64,000 nucleotides of DNA from an uncultured Planctomycetia bacterium. Lineage in GTDB: Bacteria > Planctomycetota > Phycisphaerae > FEN-1346 > JAACEH01. Location: positions 1 through 64,000 of the forward strand of contig CAIYVX010000001.1 in NCBI GenBank assembly GCA_903929765.1, read 5' to 3'. The stretch's first letter is position 1. Every line of letters starts with the position of its first letter. Below are positions 59,969 to 64,000 of this stretch, piece by piece. The position numbers and the translations under genes are program-made. Under the pieces are notes generated by a model. The model was given only the letters and a program-made list of their open reading frames with translations. It had not been told where the DNA came from and made no database searches.

Positions 59969-60918
59969 TCCGCCCCCCAGCCCCCGGCGTGGTCTTCGCG
60001 GCCGGCCTCGCCGGTGAGGCTCAGAAAGACCTCTTCCAGGTTGGGTTTACGCACATCCAGGCCGCGGAACGTGGCCCCGCTCGCCTGGATGGCGTTCAGG
60101 ATCTTCTGGACGTCGTCGGCTCGCTCTAACCGCACCTTGATGTTCCTGTGGTTGTCCTGGACCGGCGCGAAGCCCATCTTCCGGATGATTTCAGAGGCTC
60201 TTTCCTCGACGGCCTGCAGCGTGAGAACCAGGTAATTAGCGTGGCTTTCCGTGAGATGACCGGGAGAGTCCAGGGCGACGATCCGCCCCTTCGAAAGTAT
60301 GGCCACCCGGTCGGCCAGAAACTCCGCCTCCTCCATGTAGTGGGTGGTCAGGAAGATCGTCTTGCCCTTATTCTTCAGGTCCAGCAGGACGGCCCACACT
60401 TCACGCCTGGCGTGGGGGTCGAGCCCGGTCGTCGGCTCGTCGAGAAACACGACTTCGGGGTCATTCACCAGGGCCACGGCGATGCCGAGGCGCTGCTTCA
60501 AACCCCCGGAGAGTTTATGGAACTGCTCGTGGGTCTTGTCCTTGAGGTCCGCCAGGGCGATCAGCCCGTCGAGATCGGCGTTGCGGCAGCCGAAGAGCCG
60601 CGCGTAGTACTGGAGGGTCTCCCGGACCGTGATCCGGTCGAACGAGTTGAACCCCTGCGGCAGGACGCCGATGCGGTGGATGAACTCGCGCTTCTTTTTT
60701 GTGACGTCCAACCCGAACAGGCAGACCTTTCCCGACGTGGGCGTGCGAATGGTCTCGATGATCTCGACGGTCGTCGTCTTGCCGGCGCCGTTGGCGCCCA
60801 GGAACGCGAACACTTCGCCCCGGCGGACCGTGAACGATAGGTCGTTGACCGCCAGCAACGCGCCGTAACGTTTCGTCAGGTGTTCGACTTCGATGACGTG
60901 TTCGATTTCTTTGGTCAT
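59965..60918 (-). CDS. ABC transporter ATP-binding protein
   Basis: A 317-residue ATPase: Walker A GANGAGKTT (41-49), signature LSGGLKQRLGIA, Walker B VVFLDEPTTGLDP, and the switch His in FLTTHYMEEAE. The C-terminal extension is typical of drug/lipid exporters of the DrrA/CcmA type. It is coupled by overlap to the permease and lies 25 bases downstream of the phosphopantetheinyl transferase gene. Confidence 0.93.
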   Translation of the reverse strand: MTKEIEHVIEVEHLTKRYGALLAVNDLSFTVRRGEVFAFLGANGAGKTTTVEIIETIRTPTSGKVCLFGLDVTKKKREFIHRIGVLPQGFNSFDRITVRETLQYYARLFGCRNADLDGLIALADLKDKTHEQFHKLSGGLKQRLGIAVALVNDPEVVFLDEPTTGLDPHARREVWAVLLDLKNKGKTIFLTTHYMEEAEFLADRVAILSKGRIVALDSPGHLTESHANYLVLTLQAVEERASEIIRKMGFAPVQDNHRNIKVRLERADDVQKILNAIQASGATFRGLDVRKPNLEEVFLSLTGEAGREDHAGGWGAE

Positions 60919-60943
60919 AAATCCAGATTTCGTCTCAATGGTC

Positions 60944-61669
60944 TTACACCGCCGCCCTGCTCAGGAAGGCCAGGGACAACCACATCCTTCCCTGCGGCAA
61001 CGCGCGCACCCAAATAGAGCCGCCGGCGCCCCTCGGCCACCGCTCCAGAGCCTTTCTTGATAGGCACGCCACGAAGGAGTACGCGCCGTCTCCCTCCTCC
61101 GCCGGCTGAACCACAATGTCCAGCGGCGCCACCAGGTGGAACCCGCAGCCCAGGGCCTTGACGACGGCTTCCTTTACGGACCAGAGCAGCGCGGACGCCC
61201 GCGCCAGGTCGCCATCCGTCAACCGCACGGCCTGTTGCAACTCCCGGGCATTATAGACGCGATGCACGGGATAGTCGCTCTGGAATTCGTCGGCCTCGGC
61301 CACGTCAATGCCGAGGTCAGAATCATCCCCACACAGAGCAGCCCAGACGGCCCCGCCGCCTTCACTGAAGGAGATGGCCGGTCCGCGCTGTTCACCCAAC
61401 AGAAGGTGGGGCTTGCCCAGCGAATCGCGGACCACTTGCTGCGGGCCGGCCGCGCTGCCGGACGAAAGGCGGTCTGGCCAGGGAGAACGGTCCACCGTCA
61501 CCAGGTGTTCCAAGAGGCTGGAGACCAGACGGCGTCGGACGTCTTCGCGGTTCGTCCCGTGTCCAGGAGAGGGTTCGCCGGCGCGCGGCCAAGACGCATA
61601 GTAGGCCGGTCCCCGGCGCTGACCCGGATTCATGGTCTGAACGGTTATTCCGTGATGTTCCTGCGTCAC
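60944..61669 (-). CDS. 4'-phosphopantetheinyl transferase, Sfp-type
   Basis: A 241-residue protein that loads the phosphopantetheine arm on carrier proteins. The Mg site is LGIDVAEADEF (about 119) and the second motif WSVKEAVVKALGCG (about 163-176), the hallmark of Sfp/AcpT enzymes; ISFSEGGGAVWAAL precedes them. GTG at 61669 is preferred because GAGGGGA sits 6 bases before it; GTG at 61675 would touch that site. It lies 28 bases after the synthase stop and probably activates that synthase. Confidence 0.9.
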   Translation of the reverse strand: MTQEHHGITVQTMNPGQRRGPAYYASWPRAGEPSPGHGTNREDVRRRLVSSLLEHLVTVDRSPWPDRLSSGSAAGPQQVVRDSLGKPHLLLGEQRGPAISFSEGGGAVWAALCGDDSDLGIDVAEADEFQSDYPVHRVYNARELQQAVRLTDGDLARASALLWSVKEAVVKALGCGFHLVAPLDIVVQPAEEGDGAYSFVACLSRKALERWPRGAGGSIWVRALPQGRMWLSLAFLSRAAV

Positions 61670-61697
61670 CGCCACTCCCCTCGGCTCGGACGGCCAG

Positions 61698-64000
61698 TCA
61701 CGTCGCCACCCGCTGCAGACGCATCGTCCGAATCTGCATTATGACACGGCCCTGATCGTCTAGTCCTCGGGCGTCCCAGGTGAGAGAGTCCTGATCCTGC
61801 GCCCGCTGCCGGGCCTCCAGGGTAATCCGTTCCCCCGCCCGGCATTGACGCAGAAAACGCATCTCCCCGATCTCCACGGGCAGCACGGCGCGCCGCTCCG
61901 CGGGGTCGGTGGTCACCATATAGAAGCCGACCAACTGCATGAGGGCCTCGAAAAGATAGGGCGAGTATTGGTACCGCGTGTTCGGCAGATGGGCAAAATC
62001 ACCGGTCTGCCGGTAGGTCGTGCGGCCCCGCACCAGCCCGGGGCCGGCGCCGTCGATGGCCTCCAGCACACGATACCGCCCGTCGAGTCCGGTGTGGTTC
62101 TTGTACCATTTCAGCAACTTTTTGTGATCCAGGGACCGCGCCCGCAGTTCGTCCGGTCGAATGGTGAAATCCTGGAACCCGTCCCCGAGCGTCCCTGACC
62201 CGCCATCGAGGAGTACCTGGCCGGTGCAGTGCGGGGTAAAGCGGTCCGTCACTCGGCCCGTGGGGGAGAGTTCCTGTATGGCCAGCGAGACATCGCAGGC
62301 GACCTCTCGCAGACCCGCGCCGTCTCGGCAGCAGGAGGTCCGGGCCGACCGCGGCGCCTCCGGAGGGCAGGAGATCATGTCCCGGAAACGCACCTGACGC
62401 ACGCCCCGCACCTGGAGGTGGGGATAGAGGATCCGGGCGGCTTCCATGAAGGTCTCCAGCACCATGATGGCCGAAACCAGCGGGTGCGCCGCCGACTTCA
62501 GGGGCCGGTGATCCGAGAGCCAGAGATCGTTCTGCTGGGAGAAGGCTCTGGCGGTCTCCAGGTGCTCTCGACGGAGGTCCAGATCGGAGATTCCGGCGAT
62601 CATGGGGAAGTCTGCCGGGCTGAAGGCCACGGCGCCCCCATCCAGTTCGCCAGGGCGTGCTGGACTGGCCAGTGCGCTGAGCCGCGCCGTCCTGACGGCC
62701 GGCAAGGTTCTCATGAACATCACCCAATCGTCGTCGGCCGGAGCCACGAAAAGTTCCCGGCAGAACAGCCCGGCCAACTCCTGGGCATGAATGTATCCCA
62801 CGCCCTTGCGTTTCAGCAGTTCCCGGATTTCCGGGTTCTCGGCCATGCCCGCCCCCTCGACCGGGGGCAGCATCAAGGCCTTGAACCGGATGGTGCTGTT
62901 CTTGCGGCCCAGGCACCTGAGCAGCGCCGACATCATCCGGTTGGCGGCAGAGTAGTTGGCCTGACCCGGATTGCCCTGGATCGCCGCCACGGACGAAAGG
63001 CCCACGAAGAACCGCAAGCCCGCCCCCTCGGCCGCCGAGAATAGATTCCAGGCGCCTAGAAACTTGACGTCCGCGACCTGCGAAAAATCTTCCGGGCTCA
63101 TTTGTTCAAGCAAACCGTCCCGGAGGACTCCGGCGCCGTGAACGATCCCGTCGATCCGGCCGTAACGGCCGGCCACCTCGCCCAGTATGGCCCGGACCGC
63201 CGCGGGGTCAGTGACATCGCAGGTATAGTACATGGCCTCGATCCCGGAGGCGTGCAAATCCGCCAGGGTCCGGGCGATCTCTGCGGCCTTGGATTCGCCT
63301 GAATCCAGCGCCGTTCTCCCCAGAAAGACCAGGCGGGGCGAGAAGGGCGCCAGACTGCGGGCCAGGTGGGCGCTGATCCCTGTGGCGCCCCCGGACATGA
63401 CGATAACGTCTCCAGGATTCAGCTTCAGACTTGGCGGATCTCCGAAGACCACAGGAGCCAAGTGCCCCTGCGAGGTGAAGATCTTTCCCCCACGATGTAT
63501 GAGTTCCACTTCGGGGCATCCTCTGTCCAGCGCCGCACGCAGGGCTGCACCCAGGTCGGTGTCCCGGTCGATTTCCAGGGTGCGAAACAGGACCGCGGGG
63601 TATTCCTGTGCGGCACTGAGAAACAGCCCGAGCAACCCTTCGGCCAGCAACCGGCTGAGAGTGTCGGTATCCTTGCGGGAATGGAGCAGCACGACGAATT
63701 TTCTGGCGGGTGATTGGAGAAACGCCTTCAGGACCGGCAAGAACCCCCTGAGAAGCCGCGAGACATCCGCCATGCCTTCCAACTTTCCGGACCCACCTTC
63801 AGGCAAGGTGATGACCAGGCCCACGAGGGACGTGAGTCCCGAGATTCTTTCTGCGACCCTGGCGGCACCTGCGGCAGTCAGAATGTCGTGGCCCGCTTCG
63901 CCCGGCCCCAAGGGCCCAGGCGGCAATGGCATAACCACCGTGTCAACGCCGTAATTCTGCCGGAGCAGGTCTCCAACACTCTTGGCCATCCCGGCATCTT
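61698..64000 (-). CDS. iterative polyketide/lipid synthase fragment, KR-DH part
   Basis: At least 763 residues, open to the window edge, so the N-terminal domains (expected KS, AT, ACP) are outside. An ATG at 63989 exists but has no ribosome site, and the sequence there looks like the interior of a ketoreductase structural half. The KR has GGATGI near 200 and the catalytic set K309, S332/S333, Y346 and N350 (numbered from 63989). A double-hotdog dehydratase follows: DHRPLKSAAHP (H494; the usual HxxxGxxxxP with Lys for Gly) and YLFEALMQ (Glu for the usual Asp). KR-DH followed by a phosphopantetheinyl transferase matches the order of enediyne and PUFA-type synthases. Confidence 0.8.
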   Translation of the reverse strand, partial: DAGMAKSVGDLLRQNYGVDTVVMPLPPGPLGPGEAGHDILTAAGAARVAERISGLTSLVGLVITLPEGGSGKLEGMADVSRLLRGFLPVLKAFLQSPARKFVVLLHSRKDTDTLSRLLAEGLLGLFLSAAQEYPAVLFRTLEIDRDTDLGAALRAALDRGCPEVELIHRGGKIFTSQGHLAPVVFGDPPSLKLNPGDVIVMSGGATGISAHLARSLAPFSPRLVFLGRTALDSGESKAAEIARTLADLHASGIEAMYYTCDVTDPAAVRAILGEVAGRYGRIDGIVHGAGVLRDGLLEQMSPEDFSQVADVKFLGAWNLFSAAEGAGLRFFVGLSSVAAIQGNPGQANYSAANRMMSALLRCLGRKNSTIRFKALMLPPVEGAGMAENPEIRELLKRKGVGYIHAQELAGLFCRELFVAPADDDWVMFMRTLPAVRTARLSALASPARPGELDGGAVAFSPADFPMIAGISDLDLRREHLETARAFSQQNDLWLSDHRPLKSAAHPLVSAIMVLETFMEAARILYPHLQVRGVRQVRFRDMISCPPEAPRSARTSCCRDGAGLREVACDVSLAIQELSPTGRVTDRFTPHCTGQVLLDGGSGTLGDGFQDFTIRPDELRARSLDHKKLLKWYKNHTGLDGRYRVLEAIDGAGPGLVRGRTTYRQTGDFAHLPNTRYQYSPYLFEALMQLVGFYMVTTDPAERRAVLPVEIGEMRFLRQCRAGERITLEARQRAQDQDSLTWDARGLDDQGRVIMQIRTMRLQRVAT

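Noticed and set aside
61698-63989. ATG at 63989 as the true start of a stand-alone KR-DH protein
   Set aside because: No ribosome site, the frame is open to the window edge, and the first 190 residues look like the structural half of a ketoreductase in a larger synthase.

Overview
The window looks like chromosome from a GC-rich Gram-negative bacterium of the PVC/Planctomycetota type, and a Phycisphaerae-like lineage is the best guess. The reasons are three PEP-CTERM exported proteins, a dockerin-type secreted protein, a LpxL-type lipid A acyltransferase, a prokaryotic RING-like protein, and a division/cell-wall (dcw) cluster that carries no ftsZ, ftsA or murD. This placement is inference from gene content; there is no rRNA to confirm it. 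No transposase, phage gene, rRNA or CRISPR array is visible.

Layout. 1-861 is the 3' end of a secreted dockerin/ASH-type protein. 960-10057 (minus strand) holds an AlaC-type aminotransferase next to a SurA-like chaperone, a CGGC metal-binding protein followed by a decayed copy of its own tail, formate-THF ligase, a membrane glycosyltransferase, the siroheme-synthase N-domain enzyme, an amidohydrolase and a rhomboid protease. An RDD membrane protein (+) and a small TPR-like protein (-) follow. 12879-14845 is a tandem duplication of a whole transcription unit: sigma70 promoter, about 130-nt structured leader, PEP-CTERM gene and terminator. 15092-31727 is the dcw cluster: promoter, four-repeat MraZ operator, mraZ, a small unknown, rsmH, a LysM protein, ftsL, ftsI, murE, murF, mraY, ftsW, murG, murC, murB, ddl and an ftsQ-like gene. 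These genes supply peptidoglycan precursor synthesis (meso-DAP type, from the DNPR motif of MurE) and septal synthesis.

31749-40484 contains a membrane protein, lpxL, a tail-anchored RING/zinc-ribbon protein, a stand-alone response regulator, asnS, and a coupled pair (DUF3142-like plus exported TPR protein). Two tRNA genes (Glu-TTC, Lys-TTT) follow. Then comes the classic rpsB-tsf-pyrH-frr translation operon read leftward from a near-consensus promoter; its S2 protein has an unusual 150-residue extension with an RGG-like tract. 44673-54192 holds a LolA-like protein, a NUDIX hydrolase, a second rhomboid, thrC, dapB, a third PEP-CTERM protein, a large EF-hand membrane protein and a PrsW-type protease. 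54200-58302 has a GH2 glycosidase, a tiny exported protein and a sugar isomerase/epimerase-like protein.

The right end (58347-64000, minus strand) is a compact candidate biosynthetic operon cut by the window edge: an iterative-type polyketide/lipid synthase (KR then DH domains), a Sfp-type phosphopantetheinyl transferase, an ABC exporter pair and a ParB-like protein of unknown role. Throughout the window, short palindromic repeats of several families sit between genes and sometimes inside coding frames. They are the most conspicuous structure not explained by the genes.
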